From Quercus robur (taxonomy: Eukaryota; Streptophyta; Magnoliopsida; Fagales; Fagaceae): DNA of 64,000 nt. This document shows, piece by piece, positions 45,928 through 59,165 of this stretch. Position 1 is the first letter of the stretch; each line of letters opens with the position of its first letter. The notes under the pieces are model-generated. The model worked only from the letters and a program-made list of their open reading frames with translations, made no database searches and was not told where the DNA came from. The stretch covers positions 32,118,001-32,182,000 of the forward strand of contig NC_065539.1 of the NCBI RefSeq assembly GCF_932294415.1, given 5' to 3'. The position numbers and the translations under genes are program-made.

Positions 45928-48900
45928 AATTTATACACACGAAAAAGACACTAACATACCGAATAAAGCATTTTTTATTCAAATTGTATATCTTGCCATT
46001 TTATTTCCACACATTAGGATTTTATCAAAGCGGAAAAAACTCATCTAGAAACTATTAATGTTATCTCTCTCTCCTAGAGTTCAAAAAAATAAACACTATC
46101 ATTGTCTTTAGAATAAATGGTGCTATTTTTGCGCATTGGTATGGAACATCTTGTTACATCATCTAAATTTTCATCTGCCCTCCCCTCTAAGATTCTATTC
46201 ATACAAATTTGACAAAACTATAGTGCACTCGAACTAGAAATGACGATCTAATTTGAATGGATAGGTGGGTTCTAGTAGCTCAACTAGTAAAGTTTTAGTG
46301 ATTAAAGAAGAAAATTGGGATTTGTACTATGTTTACCCTAAAAATCAATTTGTGTTTTCGTCTAATGATAAAAAGAAATCATTATAAAACGGACGTTATA
46401 AGTTAAAATTCTATCGCATCTATTTAAAAATAATAAATTTTGAATGGGCTGAAATTTGGGATGAAAATTTTAAATTGGTAAAACTTAATTATTCTTTAAC
46501 AAAATTTTTGAGATTACAATTCTTATGAATATATCAATTCCAATGAAATGTGAAAATTCTTGCTCCTACCTCTTAGGTAGGAAATGTCAATTCTTGCTTA
46601 TCTTGTATATATGAAAATTGCTAATACTTAAATCCAACTTATCACATTTTCTTTTCACTAACTACATAGGGTAAATTTTAGAACAATAATATTTATTTTT
46701 CACCCAAATAAGATGTTTATTAATGTTCAATGATATTTTTATCACTAAAAAATATTCATAATTGTCAAATTATTAATTTTTTAGTTATTGAAATAATATG
46801 TATAAGATTATTTTAAATAATTGGATTTTAAATTCTAAATATATTTTTTTCAATAATATGATATAAATTCAAATTTTAAGTATATCCAAACAACATAAAT
46901 TTCATCTCTCAAAATTTTAATTCTTGTTAATTTAAACTCTCGAGAATTTTTAACTCTAGTCTTGAAACTCCTAACAACCAAACGGGTCCTAACTCCAAAA
47001 ACAAAATGGAGTCTCTAGAACCAAGCAAGCATGGGCAAAAGAGAATGGAGAATGCGATAACTAGACTTTATCTGATTTAATTCACTTCCTTTTCTTCTCT
47101 AGTTTACCTTGAAGGTTCCATTTCTCATTTTCCATTGTTGTTTACTACTTACTAGCAGTACTCTTACTACATTTCAACTCACATAATTCTTTCTTTTTCT
47201 CTTTTCTTGCAGGTGGATCTCCTTGCATACTTTTCTTCTGAAACATAGTATAAGATTCAAATATTTAGTCTTTTGCTTAGTCAAAGTAAAGTCGATTTGG
47301 ATGTAGGAAGTCCAAAAGAAAAAGAAAATTCTTATCGACTAGAACAAAGGAAATGAAAAGTTATTTTTTGTTCATCAAAATGCCTCCAAGCATATGAAGG
47401 CCCTAGCCTTTTTCTTTATACTTTTTTTTTTTTTTTTTCTGTATATATTTTATTTTGTAAATACGAGCTTTGGAATATAAGAAAAACATTGAAATGACCC
47501 TAGTTAAGACTTGATGCTTCTAGGTGAATGAGAAGCAAGAATATAGGAAGAACGAGCTGACAAATAAATCTAGAGGTTAATCGTATAAGAATAAGGTGAT
47601 ATTAGGAGGACTGATTTGAAATGTTTTAGATGTATGCTCATGCATGCAAGGAAAATAAATAAAAACTGAGTTTTAGAATCTTGCTCAAGTTAGATAAAGG
47701 TTTGCTCGAGTAAGGGATATGCAAACTTTCCATTTGGACCTTGCTATGAGCGAGAGATAGGTGAGACTTTCTATCTAATTTTGAAAACTATTACTGAAGA
47801 GCTCAAGCTAGCAGAGTAGTTCGCCCAAGAGAGTTGCATTCTTTCTTGCTCCTCGAGCAAGGCAACATTTTAGGGTATGATTTCAACTGAATTTGGCAAA
47901 AACCAAGCAAAATGAGTCTTGTTATCTCCCCTAACGGTTAGTAACAACCTTGACAACATTTTACAGTGCTTCTCAGTTCTCCCTACATAAATGACCTTTC
48001 AAAGGTTTATTTTTTTCATTGGGAACTCTTCATTGCTTACACATAATCATCCATATTCATCTATTTAAAGAGTTATGATAGATTTCACAAATCTAGCACA
48101 CCATACATAAAAATTCACTTCTAAGATTTGATTCCCACATGAAAATAAAATAAAATAAAACCAGAGGCTGATAAACCAAGGATAACAAGATGCACAAGCA
48201 ATGATGCTTCCTTTGGAGAATCCAATTCCCTGCGTCCCCTAGAAAGGGAGAAAAATTGAAACGAATTGCTCCTGTACGTTGTTACAAATAATAAGTAATA
48301 TATATTGACAATAAAAATGATTAAAAACAAAACAAAACAAAAGTGAGGACAAATTGTACTTTAAACCCCCTAATTTAGATGTGGTTTTAAATTAATCAAC
48401 AAATACATTTAAAGGAAACGACACCGAGTTATTATTTCGACACATAGACTTATTACATGTAAACCTTACTTCACTCTTAAGTCATATTTAAGTATTTTCC
48501 ACTAACTGTTTCACGCTGTGGGTTTATTGTTTATAGTTTGAATTGAATCGTTATTGAAAGCGTATCGTGTAATTTGGAACTTCACAGAGGGTTAAATTTG
48601 AAACCACCTATAGTTGGATTAAAATTTAATTTGTCAAATAAAATCTTTTTCCACAAATGAAACATCTTAATTACTATTTGTAATCATAACTAAGTCGGGC
48701 AGTTTAAAATGAACGTGAATCAAGTAATCTAAATGGTGAAAACATCCACCAATGGCAAGCAATTGTTGCAAGAATCACAATATTGTTTCTTTTTTCCACC
48801 CCCACCTCAAGGATCATCACTTCCGTCGGGAAGCAAGGCCCTACTTTTTTCCCTTACAGTATCATGAATTTATGAATTAATGAAACACTATTTCCTATTT

Positions 48901-48974
48901 GTATCTGCTGAGTTCTTTTACTGATCTACATTTATCTTTTACATCTGGGTCTTACTCTCAACACTGTCTTGGCT
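45443..48974. other. AT-rich intergenic DNA downstream of the ankyrin gene
   Basis: Includes A-runs at 45702-45728 and 45898-45925. The second follows TTTCTTTCCCTTGTATGTGTG, a LINE-like 3' end, so 45825-45925 may be a retroposon remnant. About 46960-46990 ends in AACCAAACGGGTCCT, like an hAT-type MITE terminus. No coding region recognised. Confidence 0.45.
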
Positions 48975-51900
48975 TCATTGGTTATTATGACTTTTCCCTT
49001 TCTTTGATTTGTTCTTCTCTTGCATCTTCTTCTTCTTTGCTTCAGCAGTAATCCAACTGTACTCCAAGGGAATTGCAAATGGGTCTTGAATATTTTCTAT
49101 CCTACTGCTAGAACTGGCGGTGGATGAGCTAGGGCGGTTATAAGGGGCTTTTATCCACTGAAACCAAGATGAACTCGAGGAGTGCGTCACTGCAGGGCTC
49201 TCTCGCCCTGAAGCAGGAGGGCTTGATGGGGGTGTTGCAAACTCATCCAAGGGCTGTAGTTCTTCAAACTTTGTAAAAGTAACCAGAACTTTGATAGTGG
49301 GAACCACCGGAATGGCAACCTGAATGTAAGTACAGGGAACTTTTTTAACACACAAAAGAACAAGAAGATCAATATCTACAATAAAAAATAAAGGCTTCAA
49401 ATCACATAATACTCCTATAAAAGCTACTTAGCCTGAACAACTCCTACTGTAATCTTCTATTGGATAAAAGTATTCCTTGTATTGCATTTAAAAACCCACA
49501 AGAACAAGAAGAAAACATGCAATGGCTTGATCAGTAGCAAAAATTCAGGGGTTAGGGGTTCTGCAATTCAAGAACAATGGACCTCTTCATATGCACAAGG
49601 AGAGAGAAAATATTGATCATAAAACAATAGTGAGTATTCATCATCAGAAAACAACAGAACACATTTTCCAAATATTCAAAAACAAAAATCCCAGACAAAC
49701 TTGTATACTTCTGGTGCTGAAACTATTCTTCAAACTTCAAATATTTCAATCCTATTAACATGCACAAAGTCTTTCGGTGAAGATCCACAGAGGTTATACA
49801 GAAAGACCAGAAAACCTTTTTACTAATTCAGAAGTCATTTTTAATCTCACCAGCAGACAATTCCGGATAGTTGAGAAAATAGAGCCGTTTTCTTTCAACC
49901 CCCAACCCCCCACCCCCCCGCGCGGCCGCAAAAGCCCTTTGGCTCTGGCTCAAATTGTAATAGGTGGACTTGATTAGTGTAAGACATTAGTACATTTTGG
50001 CCTCCTTCCCTTCTCAAGTTTAGCTCCTTAAGAGAGTATGAATAAAGGAGTGAGGAGAAGGGCCTTTTCTGAATAGAAGTGTAAATCCAAGCTTCTCAAC
50101 TGCATTATTTAAGTCCAGCACCGATATTTACCACTTGCACAGAGGTGGTCAACTATCCATTAATTAACCAAGTTTCTAAACATGCTGAGAGTTAAGTAGA
50201 TCACTTCCTCTTTATTTATTTTTGTTAAGTAAACATCACTTCCTATTTATTAACTTAGTTCAACGCACATCTTGGATTTCTTTTACTGTATTCCTCCACA
50301 AGGAGATTATAGTTCAAGACATTGCGGGGAAACAAGCACGAAGTTATAGACAAGAAGATAACTTTCCTCATTCTCAGTGACATACCAACAAGATTATCTA
50401 TGCAACAATTGTCAAGCTATTTATACTAAAAATGTCAGAAAACAGAAGATTCTTTCTGATAATAAGGGCAGAGTCCAACATTTGACACTGACCATAAAGA
50501 AACATTTCATAAGGAATGAGGTTAGGATTAGTTTTACCCCCAATCCCACCCAGAAAATAATAAAAACAAAAACACAAGTTAGTATTACCATAAGACCAAC
50601 TATAATCTATAATGTGGAATTATTGGGCCATCGAGAAACAATATGTTTATGAAACTGGGCATTAAGAAATGAAAATGTTAAAATGGATGAGTGGGCATTC
50701 CATAAGCAATGAAAATCAATAAATGTACTAGTAATAAAAGGCAATAGTTCAAGTTGACAGGGATCAAGGAAGGCCTCAAGTAATTTGGGCAAAAACAGTG
50801 ATAGAAGATATAATAAATGAGGTGACAGTGTGTACGGCCCTAGGATAAAATGGGAGAAATTGACACAAGCAGCATATCCCAGCTAGGTTAATTAATTGAG
50901 AAGCATTACATACCATAGCAAAGCACAATCCAGCCTGCATTGTTGTCTGTAACATACCAAAACTAGTGAGGTAGCCATCTCTACTCTTAAAGATGAAGAG
51001 AGATGGCAGCCTGAGAGTTGACCTAGTGTTCTTATTTTAGGGGACATTACACATCAATTTGTAAGATGGCACAAAAATTCAAGACATATGCATTTTCTCA
51101 GTTCCAAACTTGCATGAGACGAATAGGCATAAGAGTTAACTCTCACTTCATAAAAGGGGACAAAGCATAAAAGAATTGACTCCAATTTCATGTAAAGTAA
51201 TGTGCAACACAATAGTGGTAGTTGTTTCCAGAAGCAAATAGTTCAATTTTCCAGAATTCCATGTTTTTTAAGAGTAGTTCAGTCATTATAAAAGCTTCAC
51301 TTCACATTGAAAATACTAGAACTGTAAGCACAATAATTTCTCTCTCCTCACTTTCCCCTCATCTACTTCTGTGCTATTCTTTCTTTGAATTCTAATCTGC
51401 AATATTTTGCCAACAAATTTATTTTAATCATCAAATTAAAAGAAAAAAAAAATTATATTAAAAGATAAGCACTTTGACAAGGTAGTTGCCAATTGAGCAA
51501 TTATGCACATCTTTAAATCTAAGTTACAAATTACATCACATAATAGCCTCCTAGCCAGATAGTCAGGAACTCACAAAAGGAGGTTCAGCTCATCCAACCA
51601 TTTTTAAAGTGCCAGGACTCCACTAGTTAAGTCTAAGGCCAGCTAGGTTGATAGGTTTTCTATTTTGTATAACTGGTTTGTGCAGGTTCAGTTGTAAAAA
51701 CTCAACCAGTACCCAACCCAACTGGGTTCAGGTCAACCAGAATCCCTCTCCTTAACCGTTCATTTTGTGTGGATTCAGATAAGTTGGTTGGCTTAGGTTG
51801 CATTTGCTCAGGTCTACAAATCACAAAATGAAATAAACACCAAATGGAAAATAACATAATTTAGTGTGAACTATGGTTGCCAAGGGCCCAAAATTTTAAA

Positions 51901-52451
51901 TGAAAATCAATGTCCTATAAAAGAGAACAGATTAAATGTACAGAAAGGGCACACATCAAAAACAGGAAAGAAACAACTGAAATCAAAAGGCATTTTGGTA
52001 CGGTAAACAAAATAAAGTTTAAGCACAGGGGAAGATTTAACCTGCAACAGGTAAGGTCATTCAAATGAAGAACCAAAGTTTAAAAAATTAAAATTAAAAA
52101 ATTCCCTGGAATTAAAGAAATATGATGCTTAATGGGAGAACCCGACCACAAAGGCCCGTACCCATTTGTTCCAACTTTTATTGCTGTGAAATTAGTATAC
52201 CTACACAAGCCAAGGCAGTTCAGTTTAAGCTTGGCTTGTTAGCTACCAAGATAGGAAACTGCTTGTAAAAGGGGAACTGATCACAACACTTCTCAATTCA
52301 ATTCATCCAAGCAACACATCCTCTAAATTCAATAAGCAGTACCAGGTCCAAATCTATGCCATTAAGAAATCCCCATCCATTGTCCTTTTCCACTACCCAA
52401 ATTACCTAATATACTCAATACATTTCTTGTTTAAAAAAGCATGTTAAAGTA

Positions 52452-52482
<31 letters not shown>

Positions 52483-54894
52483 TAAACATTTTCCAACTCG
52501 TCAGCCACTTTCTCAACAAATTCCACTATCTATTAGTTTCAGATGAATGCCATTTTCCTTTTCCAGGTAGTATTCTCTCAATAATGTATCAATCAATAAA
52601 CGATTGATAGGTCTGGGGCTATCAACAAAACAATGTCTCTATATCCTGAACTCTATTTTTCTTATTCCACTACTCAAGTAAAGGACCAGCATTTGGCCCA
52701 AAAACAGAAAAAGAAACAAGGAGGGACTAGTATGGCCATCAGGATAAAACATCATTAATCATGATCTCAACTGAGCATGATAATGAAGAATTTCAACTGG
52801 TGAGATCCAGGGAGTGCATTTGTCTTAAATTAGATACTCCAATTTCAAAAACTTTATTCCAGACCATGATTAGAAACTTTAATACTTTATTCCAGACTGG
52901 CTTCACCATGAGTACACCCCCGGTGTACTTATCTCATTTCCTAAGAAGTTCATGACTTCATGCACATGAGATCACCAGCTACATAGGTCATGAAATTGTT
53001 TAGATTCATCCAGAAGGTTACCAAGACTAACCTTACAAAAAGCAATTTCCATCAGATCTGAAACATATAACCATCCCCATGCAACCCAGTTTTTCGAAAA
53101 AGATAATTTTTCCACAATAAATAATTAAAAAACTATCTAAATTTATACAAACACTTAAAAAAAGAAGAAGAAGAGGGAGGGGGGGGGGGGGGGGGGGGGA
53201 ACTAGAGCATCTCTGGAAAGTTAAATGAGATGTCAATTACATATATTTGAACAGAAACATACCTTGACTGGAAAGGTTCCCATTGGAAGTTTTGTTGTAA
53301 GCAGTTCCCTCAAACGACGAATTGCCTTAACCTTGTTTGCAAGAATGTCAAGCAATGGTAGCAACTCTTCAGTTTGCAGCGGAAAGCTTGGGGAAAGCCA
53401 GAGAATAGGCCTCAATCCTTTCTTATACTCATTTTCACGAACTCCATCCTTGTGGCGATTTCTGCTCTCAGAACTCATAGAAGTAGATGTCTTAGTACTT
53501 CCTCTCCGGTGCTCATCCCCCCTTATGACAATCTCCACAGAGTGTCTTCCTGGTTTGGCCTGATTTCTTGATGGAGAATCTCCTAGTAGATCACTCACCT
53601 TGTCATCTACGCAGAGAGAACTTCTAGGTGGAGCAATCTTCTTCTGAGCTTCATTTTTCGAATCCCGTTTCCTCCATCCAGCAAACCATCCTTTCTTTTC
53701 TTGCTTGGCCTCTCCATTTCTACAACCATCTCCATTCCTACAATCACTCAAATCTTCCACAGGGATCTCCCTGGTCTCATAACAACTATGGCGATGCCCA
53801 ATAATCCCATCACCATTCTCATTGGTTGATTCTGATGTATCCAACTTAAGCGCAGCTTCAAGTTGTCTCCTTTCATCCTCTGTCAAAATATCACCGAGCT
53901 CCTCACTGTCAGTTTCATTTTCATTGCAAGATGAGAAGAATTCATCGTCTGTCATGGCCCCTGGGACTCTCCTAGATTTGATGCTCACAACCACATTGTG
54001 CATATCATATACCTTAGCCTTCCATTGGCCCACCATTTCCATTTTCTCCTGTCGCCTCCATGTCAACTGTGGCAAAAGAACTGCCTGAGTCACATCAATC
54101 CCAGGCCTGAATATGTTAGTTTGAGACATTGCAGCCACTTCTTGTCGAATCTCTTCTTCTGTTGCTGGAGAACCAGCACCATCCAAAGCATTCATCACCT
54201 CCTTATCCTTGTGTGAAATCATGCAAAGCGAACCAGGAGGGACCTTTCCATCCTCTGACCCATCACCAAGGAAAATAATACTCTGATCTGACCGCTGAAT
54301 CCTAAAACCATCAAACCCAGCCAAAGTCATGTCTGCCCTCAAATTCGCACCCCTCTTCCAAATTTTGTAAGTATCCGAAGGGGCAATCCTTGAAATGAAA
54401 GGAATCACAGAACTCTCAAAGTGGAATGTGATTTCCATATAGAAGTCCCTCATCCTTCGCATAGTCCCTATCAAGCGAGGCAACCTTCTACACCATTTTG
54501 CCCAGGCCAGTGGCTGGTAATGCCTAACTATAATCATGGCAATCCTTTCTTCTCTACTGCATATCGCTTCCTGTAGTGCACTCCACCCCTGCTCATTCTG
54601 CAAGCTCCAATCCGCCCCAGCAACCATAAGCATTTCGGTTGATGTCTCATCGCCAATCTTTACAGCCAAGTGAAGTGGGGTATCACGGTTTGGAACATCC
54701 CGCCGATCAATCACAGCAGTGATGGTATCAGCTTTCTCTTCCTCAGCCAACGAAGCTGCCTCAGTGCGAATCTCAGCTGGGTTACAAAGCCTCGGGAGAC
54801 CCGCAAGTATCCTCTTGAGGCTTGCATAATCCTTCATGACAATGGCCTTATGCACAGGGCTATGAGCATATTTTGAAACATCAATACCCGCCAT
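48975..54894 (-). CDS. Ankyrin-repeat protein of the ANKRD13/GPCR-chaperone family, 2 coding exons
   Basis: Exon 1 is 54894-53263 (544 aa), exon 2 is 49319-48975 (114 aa), total 658 aa, joined in phase 0 after ...MGTFPVK. Starts MAGIDVSKYAHSPVHKAI. Ankyrin-type helices occur at residues 12-34, 71-100 (RDTPLHLAVKIGD) and 104-133 (GWSALQEAI). From W131 to about 540 it matches the ANKRD13 C-terminal (GPCR-chaperone) domain, including FHFESSVIPFISRIAPSDT and the terminal block LWLSPSFPLQ...KVAIPVVPTIKVLVTFTKF that spans the intron. An acidic/charged insert covers about 330-480. The C-terminus ends in a Lys-rich tail (KKKKMQEKNKSKKGK). In animals ANKRD13 proteins bind ubiquitinated membrane cargo; the plant role is not established. 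Length fits Arabidopsis relatives of about 650 aa. Confidence 0.9.
52449..52478. repeat. (TA)n microsatellite
   Basis: About fifteen TA units in the ankyrin-gene intron. Confidence 0.85.
53179..53199. repeat. Poly-G run (21 G)
   Basis: Lies about 60 bp inside the ankyrin-gene intron next to the donor; it is poly-C in the transcript and poly-G on the template strand. Length is likely unstable. Confidence 0.85.
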
Positions 54895-55339
54895 GCCTCA
54901 GGTGTAATATACCACCAACCCAGACTAATGTACACAATCCAATTTACAATTCAACCATCCAATACTAGAATTCAATCGGATGAAATTTCAGAGCAGTGAA
55001 TTCAAACAAACGAAACAGACCCAGTTCACAATTAGTCACCAAAATGAGAAATTCCTTGCAGTTTTTGCAAGATATGAAAAACACCCAATTCAAATTATAC
55101 CGAAATGGCACAAGAGAACAGCATATAAGACACAGTTGACACCTATATGAGAGACAGAAGAAAAGAATGGAAGGTGGGCCCAAAGCAAGGATCCAAGCGA
55201 CCAAGAAATCTCACCTTATACTTCTTCTTCTTCTTCTTCTAATTAACCTCCACCTCCTCTTTCTTCTTCTTCTTCCCTTCTTTTGCTTCTTTTGTAACCC
55301 TCCCCCAAAAGAGCTTTAGGCACTCTACCCCACCACCTG

Positions 55340-55370
<31 letters not shown>

Positions 55371-55929
55371 GCAAGTTAAGAAAGAACAAAAGATTCTTGT
55401 GATCCAATCCAGATCAGACAAACCCAAGAACATGCATGTGGGTGTGTGAAACAAAACAAAATTCTAAAATTTAAACCATAAAATAATTAACAAAAAGAGT
55501 TGGAGGAATCTGATAAAGAAATGGAAAGAAAAGAAAAAAGAAGAACATAGAGAATCAAGAAAAGAATACAAGAAAGCAAGAAAACCCCACCATCCCCAAG
55601 CAAACCTTACAAAAACTGTTTCTATTGAAAAGGAATAATCACAAAAAGGGAATCAAAGTGAGGTGCTTGTATTGTATCCAAAAATTTTGTAAATAAATAA
55701 TAAAAAAACTTTTGTTTTAAATAAAATGGTAGAAACAAAGACAAGAGAGAAAAATTTAAGAGAGAATGAATGTACCTCTTGTTTGTTAGGCTTTTAGGGG
55801 AGATAAAATGAATGAGGAGTCAGGAGTCAGGAGGAGTGTGATTGATGAATGAAACAAAATAGAGTGTAGAAGAAATAGGAAGAGGATAGGTATCATTTTC
55901 TTTTTTATTCTTTTTATTGTTATTATTAT
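54895..55929 (-). promoter_or_regulatory. 5' UTR and promoter region of the ankyrin gene
   Basis: On the minus strand an (AGAAGA)n/GA-rich leader (about 55240-55375, with an uninterrupted GA run 55342-55369) precedes a good donor AAG|GTGAGATT at about 55214, and TACACCTGAG|GC just before the ATG could be the matching acceptor. This would give a 5' UTR intron of about 310 bp. It is a prediction from consensus only. Upstream sequence to 55929 is A-rich on the + strand. Confidence 0.4.
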
Positions 55930-56719
55930 GGGGACGGCTCCTCTCCCGTTTTAGTGTCTCATGTTTTCTCCTGTTTTTAAACAGATAAATGACACGTGGC
56001 ATCTACAAAATCTAATGGTAAGATATAAGGCCACATCACAGCATCATTATTTCTATTTTACCAACACTCTTCAGCAATAAATCTACTGTTCACACCCCAC
56101 TGCACTTAGCAGTGGATGATAAGGACCCGTCAGAAATCATGCCGGAAATATCACCGGATCTAAGAATCCATAAGCATAAATAGAGCCTCAAGAGAGGAAG
56201 AGAACCCATAAGCAAAAACAAAGAAAAACTTATATTGATTCTAAAAATAAAGAAACAAAAGGGTGAAAATCCATTTCATTTCAATTCAAACCAGACCCAT
56301 GACAAAAATCCACCGTAGAAATGGCAAGAGAGAGCTCAGTATCAAACTACCAAGTCTGAAATCAACCAAATCCCAACAAAAAAGATGAACAAACCAACAA
56401 GTGCAGATCCGAACCAGTTAAACACACACAACCACAACTAGCAATTAACATTTAGCATTTAGTTCACACATACAAATACACAAGAAGCCTTTGTTGTTCT
56501 TCTGCAATTTCTCAGCCCATTCTCTCTTGCAGCTCTGTTTGTGTGAGTTTCTCAGATTCGGTGTAGGGGGTTACTGCCAAAGAGTGGGGTAAAAGAGAAA
56601 TAAATGATAATTTGATGTGGCCTTGTTTTTACCATTAGATTTTATAGACGCCACGTGTCATTCATCTGTTTAAAAACAGGAGAAAACATGAGACACTAAA
56701 CTGGAGAGGAGCCGGACCC
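55930..56719. mobile_element. Mutator-like element with about 100-bp terminal inverted repeats
   Basis: The left arm 55930-56035 (GGGGACGGCTCCTCTCC..., with AGTGTCTCATGTTTTCTCCT and AATGACACGTGGC) is repeated inverted at 56618-56719. Flanks show TATTATTAT on both sides (55921-55929, 56720-56728), matching the 9-bp duplication of Mutator elements, although the site is ATT-rich. No transposase. Each arm carries ACACGTGGC, a G-box/ABRE core. The interior contains a tract resembling a plant 5' leader, so gene-fragment capture (Pack-MULE) is possible. Confidence 0.78.
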
Positions 56720-56728
56720 TATTATTAT

Positions 56729-58903
56729 TATTATTACAACTTTTTGAACAACAAAGATAAGAACACAAAAGAAAGATGGAAATGTAAGAGTCAGAAAAAG
56801 AGAGAGAGGGTCCTAAATGGGAAGGCATCATGTGAGCCAGAAAAGAGGGAGCTTGCTTTCCTATTTCCTTTTCTTTTTTCTTTTTTTAAATTTTAATTTA
56901 TCTTTTTTTATTAAAAAGTTATTATCATTTTTTTTTAAATTTAACACAAGAGACTGGTCTACTCTAATTTTGAACAAAATAAATATATTTTAATTAACTT
57001 CAAAAGTATTTGAGCTTTGCTCCAAATATTGCTGTGCATAATACCGTTACCGTTAAGTTTGTAAAAACGTGACTAAAAACAAACACATCTCATAATTCAT
57101 TCAGGGTAAAGAAACACTAAACTTGATCTTTTTTTTTTTCTTGTTTTTCTTATAGTCTAAAATTACGGTTTTATTTATTTATTAAATTTAGAAGGAGATG
57201 CCTGAAGTTTAAAAAAGAAAAGAAAAGAAAAAGAAATAGTATTATTACTGGTCCAGTAGGCTAGGGGGGGTATACTGTCAGACAGACTGTCAGGGTAAGA
57301 TCCGACCCGAAAGGCCTCTTAGGGTAGAATTGAATAGAGGTTTTAGATTCAAGATCTGATTGGCTATTGGCCTGCGTTTTGAAGGAATTGATATCATTAA
57401 TTTATATGATTACTATTATTTATATCTTGCCTGAGGCTGAAAGTGCTTGTGCTTAGCATATTAAATTGGAAGGGAAGGAATCTTGGGGGAAAAAGACAGG
57501 GCTTGGACTTAGACTTGGACTTGGACCTCTCTCTCTCTCTCTCTCTCTCTCACATCAATTGTTCTACTATTTCACTGTCATAATGATTAAAGAACTCTCT
57601 AAAAAAAAAATGATTAATGAAATATAACAAGTAATATGATAACTGGTTTGGGTACTGCTCTTGCTAAAAAAAGGAGTAACAGGCTAAAGATATCCGCATC
57701 AACTTATTTCTTTTTGTAAATTACTTAACAAAAATATTACATATCATTTTGCTAATAAACCTTGTTTTCCAACATCCACGGTTATGCTTAAATAGAGATA
57801 TCCTCATTATCCAATATTTTTATTTTTTAGTACAGATATCCTCATCCTCACCCCACTTTAAGTGTATAAAAAACAATTAGGCTTAAATATTCTGTTAGTT
57901 CCTGAAATTTAGCCCATGAACAATTTTGGATCATGGACTAAACTTTAGAAACTTTTTTTTTTTTTTGAGAATTAATAGTGTACTTTGACAAAAATTAATT
58001 AATTACTTATATTATGTATAAGTTAAAGTATAATCAAATTTAAATCCTATTCCATTAAAATCAATTCTGGTAAAAAAAAATCTAAATAAAATTTGTAACA
58101 TTAAATTTTGTGACAAAAAAAAATCACTTTTTTTTTTGTGGTAACTGCTAGAGATAAATTATTTAGTAATTTTTTTCATAATTGTTTTTTTAAGAAAGTA
58201 GTTTTTTCATAAGTTGGTGTCAGGTTGTGATCAATGTCACCAACTTATAAAAAAACATTATGAAAAAAAAAGAAGAAGGAAATTTACCTGGTGCTAATTG
58301 CAGATTAAATGCATGGATGATTCGATATTTCATTGATTTCAAAAGCGTTTTCAAAACCGTTACAACCATGTCCATGTATAGTAATTCATTTTTATTATGT
58401 TTAATTGATCAATGCGTTAAATATTTTTTTTTTAAGCATATGAATGCGACCAAAAACTGTTGCAGATTTTTTTAATTTTATTTTTATATAATTCGATAAT
58501 TTTGGGAGAAGGGGATTTAAACATGTAAATCTCATTTGCCCAACACGAACAGTTTGTACTCGATTACTGAAAATGATTATGCTAATAGCTTTTTGTTTTG
58601 GGGTGGTATGCTTAAATCTTAATAGTTAATGCCTTTTAGCATAACGGATCCAAGCTAGCATATCCATTATAGGCAGACTCGAGAGATAGCATGATGGCCA
58701 CTACTTAATTTGACCATTTTTCATCATCTACTTTCTTTTCTTTTTTTCAGTCGTATTGAATATTTACTGTTATAGTGTCCAAAAATATCTAATCAGTCTG
58801 AAATGAATGATTCTTTACTCCCTTTTGAATTTGAACAGATTTCTGTTCACCTTTTTCGCAAGCCTTCAAATAAAATTATTCTTTCAATGCATTTTATGTA
58901 TAA
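56729..58903. other. AT-rich intergenic DNA
   Basis: Contains a (TC)n tract at 57529-57551 next to a GACTTGGACTT tandem run (57503-57526), and scattered poly-T runs. No coding signal recognised. Confidence 0.5.
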
Positions 58904-58924
58904 CTAGCCTCTGAGCACGCGCGT

Positions 58925-59165
58925 GGGTAAGGGTTAATTTAGATCATTTATTATAATTTGGATTACTACATTTTCTAAAAAAAAAAAACCTAGGGGTGTG
59001 ATGAAAAATTATTTCACCATACATAATACTCATCACTTAATTTAGAGCATTTATTATAATTTGGGATTACTACATTTTCTAATCACTAAAAAAACCTAGG
59101 AGTGTGATGAAAAATTTTTCAATAAAAAAAAAAAAACCTAGGGGTGTGATGAGTATTATGTCTCT
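58925..59165. repeat. Short tandem repeats inside the Helitron
   Basis: TTTAG(A/AG)CATTTATTATAAT-type and CCTAGGRGTGTGATGA units alternate, giving three diverged copies close to the element's 3' end. Confidence 0.7.

Larger units (their letters stand above)
49320..53262 (-). other. 3.9-kb intron of the ankyrin gene
   Basis: Donor GTATGT at 53262-53257, acceptor TTCAG at 49324-49320 on the minus strand. AT-rich. It contains a poly-G run (53179-53199), a TA microsatellite (52449-52478) and a C/G-rich island at 49895-49935. I found no nested gene or clear transposon. Confidence 0.8.

Noticed and set aside
49895..49935. GC-rich island with a GCGGCCGC (NotI) site in the ankyrin-gene intron, a possible vector or linker remnant
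   Set aside because: The bases around it are ordinary intron sequence and no vector backbone is seen. A single site can occur naturally after a C-run.
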